DNA of 64,000 nucleotides, from assembly GCA_028023455.1 (NCBI GenBank), contig JAQFVV010000036.1, positions 9,536,719 to 9,600,718 on the forward strand, given 5' to 3'. The translations under genes and the position numbers were made by a program. Numbering within the stretch: the stretch's first letter is position 1; each line of letters starts with the position of its first letter. The stretch comes from Epiperipatus broadwayi. Taxonomy: Eukaryota; Onychophora; Udeonychophora; Euonychophora; Peripatidae. Of the stretch, positions 1 to 10,785 are shown piece after piece. The notes under the pieces are model-generated. The model had not been told where the DNA came from, searched no databases, and saw only the letters and a list, made by a program, of their open reading frames with translations.

Positions 1-665
1 CCACAGATTGTTAAATTATAAGATTTTGGACTATTTTAAAATTAAGATACTATATGGAAATGAAAGACATGCGTATGATTTATTTATTTTCTTAATGATT
101 AAAAGTATAACCCAATAGATAAGATTAAGATATACCCTAAAGATTATTATTGTTAGTGATTATTATTAGAATAAGTTAGGTGTATTTAGGTTTGATATTA
201 AATCCCTTATCATTCCTATCTACATGAATTATTATTACTTTAAGATAATTTGAAGAACCTGAGATCATTTTAATTATATTTCCTTAACAATAGATTGAGA
301 TTTATTTATCTATTATTATAAAAGATACTTTCATTTATAAAAGTCATAAGAGTGCTGTAGAGTTAGAAATGAGATAATGAAGAAGTAATAGTATTCTTAT
401 GCCATTGAGATAGTGTCTTGGAGAGACATTGACTCAATGTAAATCTGATTACCAATTGTAACTTCACTTCACAGTCTCATGATTTTAGTAAATATTTATT
501 TAATTAGTACATAATATTGAACTATATTAATTTTTGATAAGTTTGTAATAAATCTGATAAGTTATAATATTATAAAAATATATTAAAGATAGTTGTACAT
601 ATTTTAGCCGAGCATAATAATTTGATTGAGCTAGTCATATTTTAAATTATATCATATATCGAGAA
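1..665. other. AT-rich sequence, no gene seen
   Basis: Very AT-rich sequence with no reading frame that resembles a known protein, no tRNA-like boxes and no hammerhead core on either strand. It may hold decayed upstream sequence of the Penelope-like element that follows, but I see no motif to support this. Confidence 0.5.
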
Positions 666-673
666 GTGAGGGT

Positions 674-674
<1 letters not shown>

Positions 675-711
<37 letters not shown>

Positions 712-782
712 ATATTAGCAAATATCTTGGGCATATATATATATATATATATATATATGCCCAAGAATATTTGCTAATATTA
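675..782. repeat. (AT)n tract and AT-centred palindrome
   Basis: A (TA)n run (about 676-708) is followed by an inverted repeat. The left arm (about 712-735) contains TTAGCAAATATCTTGGGC and the right arm (about 757-780) contains its reverse complement with one extra base, around a (TA)n core. The hairpin sits directly before the truncated reverse transcriptase of the Penelope-like element at 790. The same arrangement recurs at 12.2 kb. Confidence 0.85.
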
Positions 783-799
783 AACTTCAAAAGTAGGAA

Positions 800-1622
800 A
801 TCATCTTAAATTGATAATTGATTTTGGTGGATCACTTATGTATAAAACAGCTAAATATTTTGGTAAATTGTTACAAGATATGTTGGGTTTTGGAAGATAT
901 ACAATTGCACCTTCTTATGAATTTATTGATAGAATTAAAAATATAAAAATAAATGATAATGATCTGTTAGCTTTATTGGATGTAACAGATTTATATGGAT
1001 CAATTGATTGTCTTGAATCTATAAATTTAATTGAAATTGAACTAATTAATATGTCTGTAAATAAACATTTAATGAATTTTATTATTGAATCACCAAAATT
1101 TATAAGTAATAATATTATTACAACATATGATGATAGGTTTTATAAAATGAGTAAAGGATGGCTAGTGAAATTACCTATGGTAGCACAAATTTGTAATTTT
1201 ACATTGTCGAAATATGAAGATAAGATATTTAATTCTTATAATTTTGAAGATATGAAAATTTATACTCGATATGTTGATGATGTTTTTGTCTGTGGTCCTA
1301 AAGACATTATTGATGTTCTTTTATATAATCTGAATAATTTACACAATTTAAAATAGACTATTGAGAATGAAGAAAATGGAAAAATAAAATTTTTGGATTT
1401 ACAAATATTTAGAGATGCTACTGATTTAATTTATAAATTAATTTTTAAACCTTTTGGAAAAAGAGGATATATTCATTTTAAATCACGTGTTCCAATGATA
1501 CATAAAATGGCAAGTCTGAAATCATTTTTGCATCACAATGATAAAATATGTAAATATAAGAGTGATAAACTTTTAAATATTGAACTCTTTGCTAATTAAC
1601 TTTTAAAGGTTGGTTATGATAA
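800..1622 (+). pseudogene. Penelope-like reverse transcriptase, broken
   Basis: Reading frame from 811 with a TAG at 1354-1356, open again in the same frame to 1599. Motif A region reads LALLDVTDLYGSID (about residues 52-66); motif C is YTRYVDDVFVCG (about residues 149-160), the YVDD catalytic pair typical of this group. After the stop, FLDLQIF and a block with RGYIHFKSRVPMIHKM match the conserved post-catalytic region of Penelope-like RTs. The N-terminal fingers are missing, so the protein is truncated as well as interrupted. A paralogous minus-strand copy lies at 11.6-12.2 kb. Confidence 0.8.
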
Positions 1623-1839
1623 AAACTAAACTTTCCGTACAGTAAATTGATTTAATAATAAGAAGAGAGTTTGCAATGTTACTTTAGATAATGAAAAATG
1701 GATACCTATGCCATTTATAAATAATATGCAATCTAAATTAATTGAGAATGTATTTAAAGAAAAGTATAATATTTCATTTTGTGTCCTCCGAATGTTAATC
1801 GATTGATTAATAATTCTAAGAGTATAATTACTAAATGGC

Positions 1840-2178
1840 AAAGAATTAATATAATTTATCAGATTTCATGTGGATGTCAGAAATTATATATCGGTGAATG
1901 GACATGTTCTGTGGAAAAAAAGTTTGAAGGAGCATCAATTATTATATAATCGAATTAAAAATAAGTAAATAGCCAATTTAATACAGCTTCAATATTCTTT
2001 GACCATGAAACAACTTGGAATTATAGGTTTACATTTAATAGTAATGAAATAAAAATATTAATAGAAAAAAAAATCATAAAAAAAAGAAAATTAAAGAGGC
2101 AATATTGATTGATAAATATAAAAATGATGTTATTAATAGGCAAGTTGCAAATACGGCCATACACAGCTTATGAAAATA
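1840..2178 (+). pseudogene. GIY-YIG endonuclease of the Penelope-like element, broken
   Basis: In one frame near 1842-1945 the translation gives NIIYQISCGCQKLYIGEW, a good match to the Cys-containing GIY-YIG motif of Penelope endonucleases (I-Y-x-I-x-C-x2-C-x4-Y-I-G). Downstream frames are broken by stops. A further conserved basic segment with V-I-N-R-Q follows at about 2110-2150. The domain nicks target DNA in intact relatives. It lies in a different frame from the RT, so this copy cannot make the joined protein. Confidence 0.7.
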
Positions 2179-2219
2179 TACGTAACATTAAGTTTAAAAA
2201 AATTGAAATTTAATTAAAA

Positions 2220-2245
2220 CTGACGAGGATTACCACTAATCGAAA
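2220..2245 (+). ncRNA. hammerhead-ribozyme-like core at a Penelope 3' end
   Basis: CTGACGA (2220-2226) is followed by a stem II of GATTA and TAATC around a CCAC loop, then GAAA (2242-2245). The bases after it (AGCACT) can form a two-pair stem III ending in T then A, a permitted cleavage triplet. Flanking A/T-rich strands can pair as an interrupted stem I. Hammerheads at PLE ends are an established feature; catalytic activity here is inferred only. Confidence 0.6.
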
Positions 2246-2250
2246 GCACT

Positions 2251-3247
2251 ATAAAATAATTTAAACTGTAATATTTTATTTACCGTTAATATTTTGTTTA
2301 TATATAGATTAAGAAAGGAAAATCTTTGAAAAAAAAGTGATACTTTAAATTTGTATCGAAGATATGTATCAATCAGATATAAAATTGAAATTTCAGAATA
2401 AAAATCATATATCCAAATGATGAATTAATGTATAAAGTATTTTAAAAAAATTGGCAAAAATATTTACAAAGGTCCAACTGTTTTTTTTTTTACTTTTTTA
2501 CAATTTCTTTCAATAATACCAATGAAAATATTTTTTTGAAAAGTAATAAAATAAAGACACCCAATAAGTATCAGATGCATAGTAGGAGGAACAGAACATA
2601 ATATGGTCTGTGAAAAGAACAGTGTCGAGGAACTTTATTTAAAATATAATTTAATTTTTATTTAAGCTCTAAATCAGTTGGTCTGGAGATAGGGTTATTC
2701 TGGATAGAGATTTTAAATATTTTATCATATCGCACTTATCAATTAAGAACTTGTTTGAGCTATTGGTACTCTCTTTGTATTACATTTCTGTAAATACATA
2801 CTTAGAAAAGTAATGTCACATTATAAATGACTTGCTTTTTTGATTATTTAATTTTAATAAAATAATATATTATTTAAATGGATATTAAAATTTCATCACT
2901 GAAGAATCAATTGAGGTTAGATAACAGATAATGGGAATCAACCTTTTCAAAAAAAAATTCAGAATATTAAAGTCTCTGACAATAACTGTATTAATTTGGA
3001 TTTAATGATTAATCTACACAAGACAGTAAAAAAGCCAAGTTTATAAACTAAAGACCTAATGTAATATAAATGTTTCCAACAATATTTTTAACTTTAAAGA
3101 ATTTTCATACAAAGTTGTTTTACTAAAAAAAAATTTCCATTCTGATAAAAATGTCTTACCTTTGCTTCTGGCAGCAATATTTGGATGCCTATAAATATAT
3201 AAATATTAAATGTATCGTCCAAAATACAGTGATCTTTTTAATAACAG
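2251..3247. other. non-coding AT-rich stretch
   Basis: No coding frame of note, no tRNA-like or hammerhead motif. Short homopolymer runs only. Confidence 0.5.
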
Positions 3248-3603
3248 TAGCAAACACTTCATATAGTACTACCAGCAAATTCAAACCATAATCCATTGAT
3301 TTAAAAAGGTTTGTGCATAAAATCCCTATCTTGTCCCTATCCATCCAATATCCCCAGACTTGTATCTAGTTTGTGGTTTTAAACAGTTAAAAGCCTTGGA
3401 TTTGACAGCATTCCTCCAGATCTAGAAACTACCCTATGGAAATTGAATGATTAAGCACTAGACAGGGAATTTACGCAAATACATTCTGGCATCCATTGAT
3501 TACTAAGACTTGTTTTGATGGCATTATTATATGGAGAGTTTTGCTATAGTTATTAGCAGTCTGTGTACTCATATGTAACATTGATCACTTGATGTTTTTA
3601 TGA
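3248..3603. mobile_element. decayed copy of the hammerhead foldback element
   Basis: Old copy of the family best seen at 63,382-63,963. Shared landmarks in order: the start with ATCCATTGAT, the segment with TTTGTGCATAAAATCCCTAT, a degenerate hammerhead region around 3345-3410, then the opposite arm with GCACTAGACAGGG, CTGGCATCCATTGATTA, and the end TTGATCACTTGATGTTT. Both inverted arms are recognisable, but the core CTGANGA and GAAA blocks are lost. Confidence 0.65.
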
Positions 3604-4209
3604 TCCCAATAATGTGAATTTATTCAATTTCAGTAAGAAAAATGTTCACAAAATATTCACAAATAATAAAATGTTTTTCTTAGGTATGTTGTTTAGCATT
3701 TCTTTAATTTTTAAATTGTAACAAGAAAAATATTCCAAAAGAACAACGTAAAAGATGGAAAGCAGAAAAAACAAGTGGAATGAGACAAAAGAAGATTATA
3801 TAATGAAGTAGATAAAGAAAAAATATGAATAAAAAGGATTATGAAAAAAAATTTAAGAGTTGACCAATAATTCTTAAATTTAAAACAATATATTGCTACA
3901 ACATAAAAGATATTATGTTACTCCTGTGTTTAAAAGAAAGCGCAAAATAAAGAAATGGGAAAACTAGTGTTGTTCTCAATTAATTTTTACTATGCAATAC
4001 TAAGTTTCAACTGACTTTTAATTTATTTTTTTTTAAAAAAAATTAGTTTACATTAATTAGTCTATTGTTTGTTATAATCGTTTTAGAATCGGATTTTATA
4101 TCCGATTTGAATATAAAATATAATCAAAACTAAATCCTGGTTCCAGTTTTTATACTACAATGAAAATAAAAAAAATCCAAACCGGGTATATTAATATGCA
4201 CTTTTGACT

Positions 4210-4210
<1 letters not shown>
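3604..4210. other. non-coding AT-rich stretch
   Basis: No recognisable coding sequence or repeat apart from short A and T runs. Confidence 0.5.
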
Positions 4211-4273
<63 letters not shown>

Positions 4274-4318
4274 TAATAATAATAATAATGATGATGATGA
4301 TGATGATGATGATGATAG
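4211..4318. repeat. (TAA)n then (ATG)n microsatellite
   Basis: About 75 bases of TAA repeats pass through a short interruption into about ten ATG units. Confidence 0.95.
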
Positions 4319-4495
4319 TGATGATGGTGATCATAGAATATGAACAAGCACCAACATCAAGATAATTTGTTTAAAAATTAAATATTAATAATGGTCACAT
4401 TTCTTAAAAATCCTTACAAGAAAGATATTACAAATTATATAGTGCTTAAAATATACGTTGGCATATCAAAAATGCAGCTAAACTAAATACATGCA

Positions 4496-4607
4496 ATCTT
4501 GCGTTGTTAGCCGAGAGGTATCGCAGCCACCATGCAAGCAAGTAGTTGGTTGCAGACGGTTGTGGGTTCGCGTCCCGGCCGATGCTATGACATATGAAAA
4601 AAAAAAA
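4496..4607 (+). mobile_element. tRNA-derived SINE with A tail
   Basis: Short tRNA-like element. The A box is TTAGCCGAGAGGT and the B box is GGGTTCGCGTCCC, the internal promoter of RNA polymerase III, followed by GCTATGACATATG and an A run. It is flanked by a 15-bp target duplication, AACTAAATACATGCA at 4481-4495 and the same with one change at 4608-4622, so it moved by target-primed reverse transcription using a LINE. Related copies lie at 22.5 (minus), 57.4 and 57.9 kb. Box spacing resembles a Leu/Ser-type tRNA ancestor; that assignment is tentative. Confidence 0.85.
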
Positions 4608-4717
4608 AACTAAATGCATGCATAAAAAATAATAATTCCTACATAAACAACAGCCATAAATAAAATAGAAACATACATGCAACTAATATATATATAAATC
4701 CAATAAATAATATTATA

Positions 4718-4745
4718 TTTCAACCAGAGGACTGGTTTTCATCAG
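4718..4745 (-). ncRNA. hammerhead-ribozyme-like core, left dimer end
   Basis: Reading the minus strand: CTGATGA, then AACC and GGTT pairing around AGTCCTCT, then GAAA. The following ATATAATAT can make a three-pair stem III with a T cleavage base. Stem I is weak (T-rich against A/T). It lies about 20 bases from the outer end of the repeat arm. Confidence 0.6.
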
Positions 4746-5121
4746 AAAGAAAAAAAATACATAGTAAAATGGCGATAATCAAAAATTACAGATTTGGTAA
4801 AAGATTAAAAATTTAACACCCCCCCCCCCTGATTGGTCACAAAATCTAACACAGAATATCTACCCAATCAATGACAAAATTCAAACAAAAAAAAAAAAAA
4901 CTACATTCCCTCCTAATCAAGCTTAAATTCTATTTAAATTAAAATAAATATAAAAATAAAAAAATAAAAAATCCAAAATTAAAAATTAAAATATACATAT
5001 GTGCATACATACAAAAATTAGACTATGCTCACATACAAAAAATAGCTGTGCTCACATTAATATTCATTAAAAACTAAAATACTATACATTTTAATCAAAA
5101 ATTATAGTTAGTGCAAATAGT

Positions 5122-5310
5122 TTATATGTCAGAATGACTAATCATAGATTTGACATTTTGCATAAGAATAAAGATAGACCGGTTTCAAAACATTTTAACT
5201 TACCGAATCATTCAATTGATGATTTAAAAGTAGTGATTCTTCAGGAAGGTTTTTCTTCTACAAGGGAGAGGAAACAAAAGGAGATTTTTTTTTATTTTTA
5301 AATTCAAGAC
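5122..5310 (+). pseudogene. GIY-YIG endonuclease C-terminal fragment (Penelope-like)
   Basis: Translation near 5128-5275 reads RMTNHRFDILHKNKDRPVSK, then HFNLPNHSIDDLKV and RERKQKE. This is the conserved second half of a PLE GIY-YIG domain (R-M-x-x-H-x-x-D-I ... P-V-x-x-H-F-N ... H-S-x-x-D-L). The YIG part is absent, so the copy is truncated. A stop follows the FFYF segment. This family differs from those at 0.8, 10 and 13 kb. Confidence 0.8.
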
Positions 5311-5880
5311 CATAGAACCACATGGATTGAATTTGAACACTGGAACTATTACATCTCTGGGTTACCTGGTCTCCTAAATGATTTCTATATGTGTGTTTTT
5401 TATGTGAAAAATTTCTTATATGAGGTTTTTTATGTAAAGATTGTTTATATTGATGTTTATTATCTGTGTTTAATTGGTTTATAGATAAATAATTAGTTAT
5501 TATAAATTATTGTACTTTGCACTAACTATAATTGTTGATTAAAATGTATAAGTATTTTAGTTTTTAATGAATATTAATGTGAGCACAGTTATTTTTTTTA
5601 TGTGAGCATAGTCTAATTTTTCTATGTATGCACATACGTATATTTTAATTTTTAATTTTGGATTTTTTATTTTTATATTTATTTTAATTTAAATAGAATT
5701 TAAGCTTGATTAGGAAGGAATGTAGTTTTTTTGTTGTTGTTTGAATTTTGTCATTGATTGGGTAGATATTCTGTGTTAGATTTTGTGACCAATCGGGGGG
5801 GGGGGTTGTTAAATTTTTAATCTTTTACCAACTCTGTAATTTTTGATTATCGCCATTTTACTGTGTATTTTTTTTTCTTT

Positions 5881-5908
5881 CTGATGATAACAAGTCCTCT
5901 GGTTGAAA
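5881..5908 (+). ncRNA. hammerhead-ribozyme-like core, right dimer end
   Basis: CTGATGA at 5881-5887, then an imperfect stem II ending GGTT with the same loop as the left arm, then GAAA at 5905-5908. It is the plus-strand partner of the motif at 4718-4745; the left copy has the better stem II (AACC/GGTT). Confidence 0.55.
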
Positions 5909-5935
5909 TATAATATTATTTATTGGATTTATAAG

Positions 5936-6460
5936 TCTTTTTTTGTTTTTATATGTATTTCCTTTGGTTAGTTTGTTATATATTAATATTTTGATATGGA
6001 TATATATATATGACATATTGCAACAATTTCTAATATCTAAAGTAAAACTTCACAATATCTTTTCACATAGCGTCATTTATTATATATATATACTGTTTTC
6101 TTAAACATTACCTGATAAATTTTATAGTAATGTACTTACATTTTATAATAAATTACATGAATGTATTTTTTCTGGTTGTAAATTATAAGTAATTATAAAA
6201 AAATATAATAAATACTCAATGAAAGAGAGGTATTAAACTATTATAAAAATGAAATTTGTCATTTGGATTCTAATAATTAAACAGAAATTATAAAATATAT
6301 TTAAACACATAAATATATAAAAAAAATTAAAATTATACATATAATTAACTTCAATTCTTAAATTTCAAACGTTCTACTATTGACACTGGAAAATGCAGCT
6401 TGTGTCCTTAGATATTGTGCTTATGAGTAAAAATGTAGATTTTGGAAAATGAATGATAAT
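5936..6460. other. non-coding AT-rich stretch
   Basis: No recognisable genes or motifs. Confidence 0.5.
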
Positions 6461-6463
6461 AGC

Positions 6464-6464
6464 C

Positions 6465-6512
<48 letters not shown>

Positions 6513-6575
6513 GCTAATAATAATAATAATAATTTATGATGATGATGATGATAATAATAATAGTAATAGTAAAGC

Positions 6576-6635
<60 letters not shown>

Positions 6636-6645
6636 TGATGATGAT
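6464..6645. repeat. compound (TAA)n/(ATG)n microsatellites
   Basis: Three TAA-rich blocks interrupted by AAGC and by ATG repeats; the unit AAAGCTAATAATAA recurs. Confidence 0.95.
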
Positions 6646-7847
6646 AAAAATAATGCTACTACTCTGGGATCAGATGAAATAATTTAAATATATTTACTTG
6701 GTAATTAATGAAATAGAATTAAATATTTAAAGTATTTATTGTAATTTGTTTTTAAAGTAAATAAAATTAAATACTTTATTAATTATTTTTTTATTTCCAG
6801 TAGTCAATAACGGAAATTAATCTTCAGCAATTTACTAATAAACAGTCAATAAATTATTGACCTTTGAAAATAATTAAACATGCAATAATTAAAATTAATT
6901 TCGATCTTTATATATATTATTTTTCAGATTTATGATTTAAAATTATAAACAAACAATTTTTTCTGCTAAAGAGTTATGTGCTTCAATGACGTCACTTTTT
7001 TATTAGAGGTGAAAAAAAATTGAATATATATATATATATTAATGAAGAGCCTATTTGAGCTATTGGTAAGCTCTCTGTATTGCATATATCTTTATTATAT
7101 GGATTTTTATTGCTAATATCATTTGAGGTGGGTTTTTGCATTGATACGGAGTTATGTATTTTAATATAGAAAATGTGTGTTTCCTTTTAGTATATGCATT
7201 ATTATTTATTTGCAAATTAAATTAAAAATATTCTCATTTGTTTTTCGATTTGTATTGGAGTTAACATATTTATTTATATTTACATAAACATTTACGAAGA
7301 GGAATTATAATACTATGCTAATGAAGTTTTGTACCAATCTACAATGCAAATATAATAATAAGTAAAAAAATAAAATTGGTTGAATTTAATCAATATTTTA
7401 TTATATAAAGTGTTATTAATAATTTGTATATATGCATAAGATAGCTGCAAGTAGTGATAATAATAGTAATAGTAGAGTAAAAAAAATCAGTTTAAATGTA
7501 TATATTCACAAATAGGTCAAATAAAAAATATTTATTTTCATATGCATTATCATCAGTTTTTTTAACTGCCTCAATATTTATAATAAAAAGATTTTTTTTT
7601 TTCTGGCAAATAAAAAGATGTTTGCATAATTTTTTGAATAGTCCAACATACTATTTTGATAATGGTAATAGAAATTTTTTCACCCTTCAAATTATAATAA
7701 AATGTTAATAAAACATTTTATAAATATATATTTAATAGTGTTAAGCATTAAATTCTCTATAATGTTATTGACTTAAAAAATCGATTGGTGACACACACAC
7801 ACACACATATATATAATAAATATCTGTATTCGTTTCACAATATATGT
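6646..7847. other. non-coding AT-rich stretch with (AC)n
   Basis: Short TA runs near 7023 and a (CA)n run at about 7790-7806. Frames here code for phenylalanine/isoleucine-rich chance peptides without similarity to a known protein. Confidence 0.5.
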
Positions 7848-8057
7848 AATATACAAATCAATATATATATATCAAAATACAGTACAATTTACATAAATTA
7901 TATTATTTTAGAAGTACTTTCAATTATATATTTTGCAGTCTTTATCAACTATATAGTTGATAAAGATTGCAAAATATATAGTCAAAAGTACTTCTAAAAT
8001 AATATCATTTATGTAAATTGTACTGTATTTTGATATATATATATTGATTTGTATATT
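7848..8057. repeat. about 210-bp near-perfect palindrome
   Basis: The left arm (7848-7952) and right arm (7953-8057) are reverse complements over about 105 bases with only a few mismatches and no spacer; the centre reads TATCAACTATATAGTTGATA. Arms contain ACAGTACAATTTACATAA and TTAGAAGTACTTT and their complements. It resembles a small foldback element or an inverted duplication. No coding capacity. Confidence 0.9.
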
Positions 8058-8085
8058 ATATAGATATAAAAAAATATATATATAT

Positions 8086-8133
8086 CAAACAATTCATTAT
8101 ATATATATATATATATATATAATGAATTGTTTG
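8086..8133. repeat. AT-centred palindrome
   Basis: CAAACAATTCATT (8086-8098) and AATGAATTGTTTG (8121-8133) flank a (TA)n core. Exact 13-base arms. It lies immediately before a decayed RTE fragment. Confidence 0.9.
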
Positions 8134-8149
8134 AACAAAATCAATAGGA

Positions 8150-8775
8150 TGATAAGTAATACTCTTTAAAAACTGAATCAATATTAGTGGCACAAAAAAG
8201 CAGCAATTGACCAGAAAAAAAATTATTCAGACAAAACGCTATATGACGACAACAAGCAATATAATAATGTATAAAAATGGGCATTAAGAAAGATTGAATA
8301 TCCTAGAATTCTGAACAATGAAGTGAAAGAGAATTGGTATGATACGACTATAATGGTTAAAAAAAGCTATAGGAGACAATAAAAATCATCTTGTTATCGG
8401 TAATGAACCCATTCGTGCAATAAGAAAAAAAAAGAATTATTATTAAAAAATAATGATATTATGAAATGTGTAAACGAGTTCTATCAACAATCATATAGCA
8501 ATAAAAAAACAAGGAACAATATTTCTTAAAACTACTATAACTTCTGAAATGTTAGGATTTTTAATAAAGTAGTGAGAAATGCTTTCAAATTTGTGAGAAA
8601 GGAAAAAGTTCCAGGTAATAATGGGATTATATTTGATATTTCAAAAGAAGCAGATGAAGAAAAAAAAATAGAAAAATCGCTGGCAATGTTATTTATCAAA
8701 TCCCTAAAACATAAAAATGGACTGGATATTGGTGAATGTTATTAATTATAATGATGATGTAAAAATATAACTTAT
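8150..8775 (+). mobile_element. decayed RTE-type LINE fragment
   Basis: Diverged copy of the region between endonuclease and RT of the RTE element intact enough to read at 60.3-61.2 kb. Shared landmarks: AAAAAGCAGCAATTGACC, the CAATAAGAAAAAAAAAGAA block, TATTATGAAATG, then CCAGGTAATAATGGGATTAT followed by the GAAGAAAAAA block. No long reading frame survives. It is a third, much older copy of this family in the window. Confidence 0.65.
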
Positions 8776-10005
8776 TACAAGGTTATATAATTTTAAGGTC
8801 ATTTATTTTATAGCAATTCGTCATTTTATCAGTCAAATAGAAAGTGTAAATACTTTATTTTATATTTCTAGTAGTTGATAGCTTCTAAGGAAAAAATGAA
8901 CATGTTGATATATTTATAGAACTATTTTTCTAAGCAGGAGTAATACTATTTTTCACATAGTGAAGGGTCTTTACTTTTTTAACTCTATAATGCAACTAAT
9001 AATACCTATCAAAATTTTCCGTTTAAATTACTTCACATAAACATTCACATATTAAAAATTTTTACTCATATTTTTTTAAATATATGTATATTTACAAAAA
9101 CTTTACTAATCAATATAGTAATGTATTTAGTAATGTTATTGAAAAGTTATAGATTGATGTGAAAGTGTAAAGTTGAAAAATTATGAAATGCCAACATTAA
9201 CAATAAAATATTAATACTGCACTTGTTTAGACTAACACATCGTATTTTAAAAATAAATTGTACGTGTGGTTTTATGATTATTAATAAAACAAAATACAAA
9301 TAACATATTTTTTCAATCATTCTTTTAAAATTTTTCTGGCACTAATAAGGTAAAATATTTTTTACGTTTCGATATTTCTTACAACTAAAATCTATTATTA
9401 TATTGTCTGTGTATTTATAGTTGGTTATGGGAGGAACATTTTGAGTCACTCTCCATTGATAAGGATGCAGTAAATGAGTGAATACTTATGGCAAAAATAT
9501 TTTAAATTAAAAATAAATAAATGAATACACAAATTATTATCTGTAAATATATTTCTAAAGAATTCCACAGTTGCACTTATTTTAACAGTATTTTTTGTTT
9601 ACAAGCATTGTTATTTTGTAAACAAATTTGTTTTGCCATGGTTTGCAAAACATTTTTGTTTCTTTTTACTGATAATTTGTATCTATTTTAATATTTGAAC
9701 TCCAATTTTTTTAAGCATTTTATTTATCATTTGCATTAAAATTTATATTTTTTATTTATTTATTTAATAAATATTAGATATGACATTTTTGTAAATAATT
9801 GTTGTCTTTTATTTTCTATTTCAAAGATGTTAATTGTTGAATATAAAATTACTCAAACTATTGCAAAAATTGTGCAAGTAATATAATGAAAATGTGTAAT
9901 AGGTAAAAGGTAAACACGAAAGATTTAACATGTGACTCAAGTAATCTATTATGACAATAAACGTCATTCTAGTAAACACATTGATTTGAATTTAAGCTAT
10001 ATATA
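8776..10005. other. non-coding AT-rich stretch
   Basis: No gene, tRNA-like motif or clear repeat recognised. Confidence 0.5.
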
Positions 10006-10169
10006 TATATAACATATTTTGCAGGTTCGTCCATTTTTATAAATTTAAATATTAATACACTGACGTTTTGACTTGATTACATAAGTCATCTGCTGGATGA
10101 TAAAAGGTAGAGAAATGGTTGTAGAGGCGCTACAATCTCTGATTTGAAAAAAAAACGTTAAAGTTCCAC

Positions 10170-10490
10170 CAACAGCAAAAATGTTAAATTAAGAATGTTT
10201 TTTTAAAAAAATCTTTCCAAAAAGGATGAAGTTTTCATGTATCATCTCGCTTACTGATACAATCTGGCCTTTTAAGTATCTCAATGGCTTCTCTAATTTT
10301 GCACTGGTAGAAATTATCACATCTGGATGTGATCCTTGTACTAGAAAAATCAATTTTATGATCTGCATCTATAGTATGGGGTGAGAGTGCTGATGATGAT
10401 GAGTGTTGTGTAACTGCATTAACATGTTCATCTCTCCTAACCTTGATGTGATTACTCATACCTATGTAAGAAACTTTACAATCTCATGTG
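10170..10490 (-). pseudogene. GIY-YIG endonuclease C-terminal part, left arm
   Basis: On the minus strand the translation gives ISCENCKVSYIGMSNHIKVR then RDEHVNAV, a Cys-containing GIY-YIG core, then a loop region and REAIEILKRPDCISKRDD, the conserved terminal helix of Penelope endonucleases. The longest clean frame runs 10,459 to 10,235. The RT is absent, so this is a 5'-truncated copy ending inside the endonuclease. Confidence 0.8.
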
Positions 10491-10785
10491 AAAATTGTAA
10501 AGCTTCTTACATGCTAATGCAGTTAAACAACACTCATCATCAGCAGCACTCTCACTCAATATTATAGATTCATGTCATAAAATTGATTTTTCTAGTACCA
10601 GGATCATATGCAGATGTGATAATCTCTACCAGTGCAAAATTAGAGAAACCATTGAGATACTTAAAAAGCCACATTGTATCAATAAGCGAAATCATACATG
10701 CAAACTTCCTCCTATTTGGAAAGATTTTTAGAAAAAACATTCTTAATTTAACAATTTTTTTATTGGTGGAACTTTAACATTTTTT
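10484..10785 (+). pseudogene. GIY-YIG endonuclease C-terminal part, right arm
   Basis: Starts with the same TISCENCKASY core, then lacks about 40 bases that encode the YIG-following segment in the left arm. The rest (SSTSAKLEKPLRYLKSH in another frame, REAIEI-type helix decayed) runs to about 10,740. Broken by the deletion and stops. Confidence 0.7.

Larger units (their letters stand above)
790..2250 (+). mobile_element. Penelope-like element, 5'-truncated and decayed
   Basis: A copy of a Penelope-like retroelement in the order reverse transcriptase, GIY-YIG endonuclease, 3' end with a hammerhead-like motif. Such elements copy RNA into DNA at a target nick made by the endonuclease. The RT starts inside its N-terminal half, so the copy is 5'-truncated. 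Several stops and frame changes break it. The 3' coding tail (about 2080-2175) keeps the family's usual basic segment with a V-I-N-R-Q core, also seen at 11.2 kb and 19.8 kb. Confidence 0.8.
4697..5935. mobile_element. inverted dimer of Penelope-like 3' ends
   Basis: The left arm (about 4697-5122) is the reverse complement of the right arm (about 5512-5935), with high similarity including the C run/G run, the ATTGGTCACAAAATCTAACA block and the TAGACTATGCTCACAT block. Between them lies the end of a GIY-YIG endonuclease on the plus strand. The left copy contains only the 3' untranslated part; the right copy contains endonuclease plus the same 3' part. Both are 5'-truncated and point outward, so this is a head-to-head dimer with hammerhead-like motifs at both outer ends. 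Confidence 0.85.

Noticed and set aside
7540-7590. CTGATGA followed by GAAAA on the minus strand
   Set aside because: The intervening bases cannot form a proper stem II with a loop.
10045-10110. Hammerhead at the outer ends of the 10-kb inverted dimer
   Set aside because: The hairpin GACTT/AAGTC is present but the core reads CAGATGA and AAAAC, with two extra bases; listed only as a degenerate relic.
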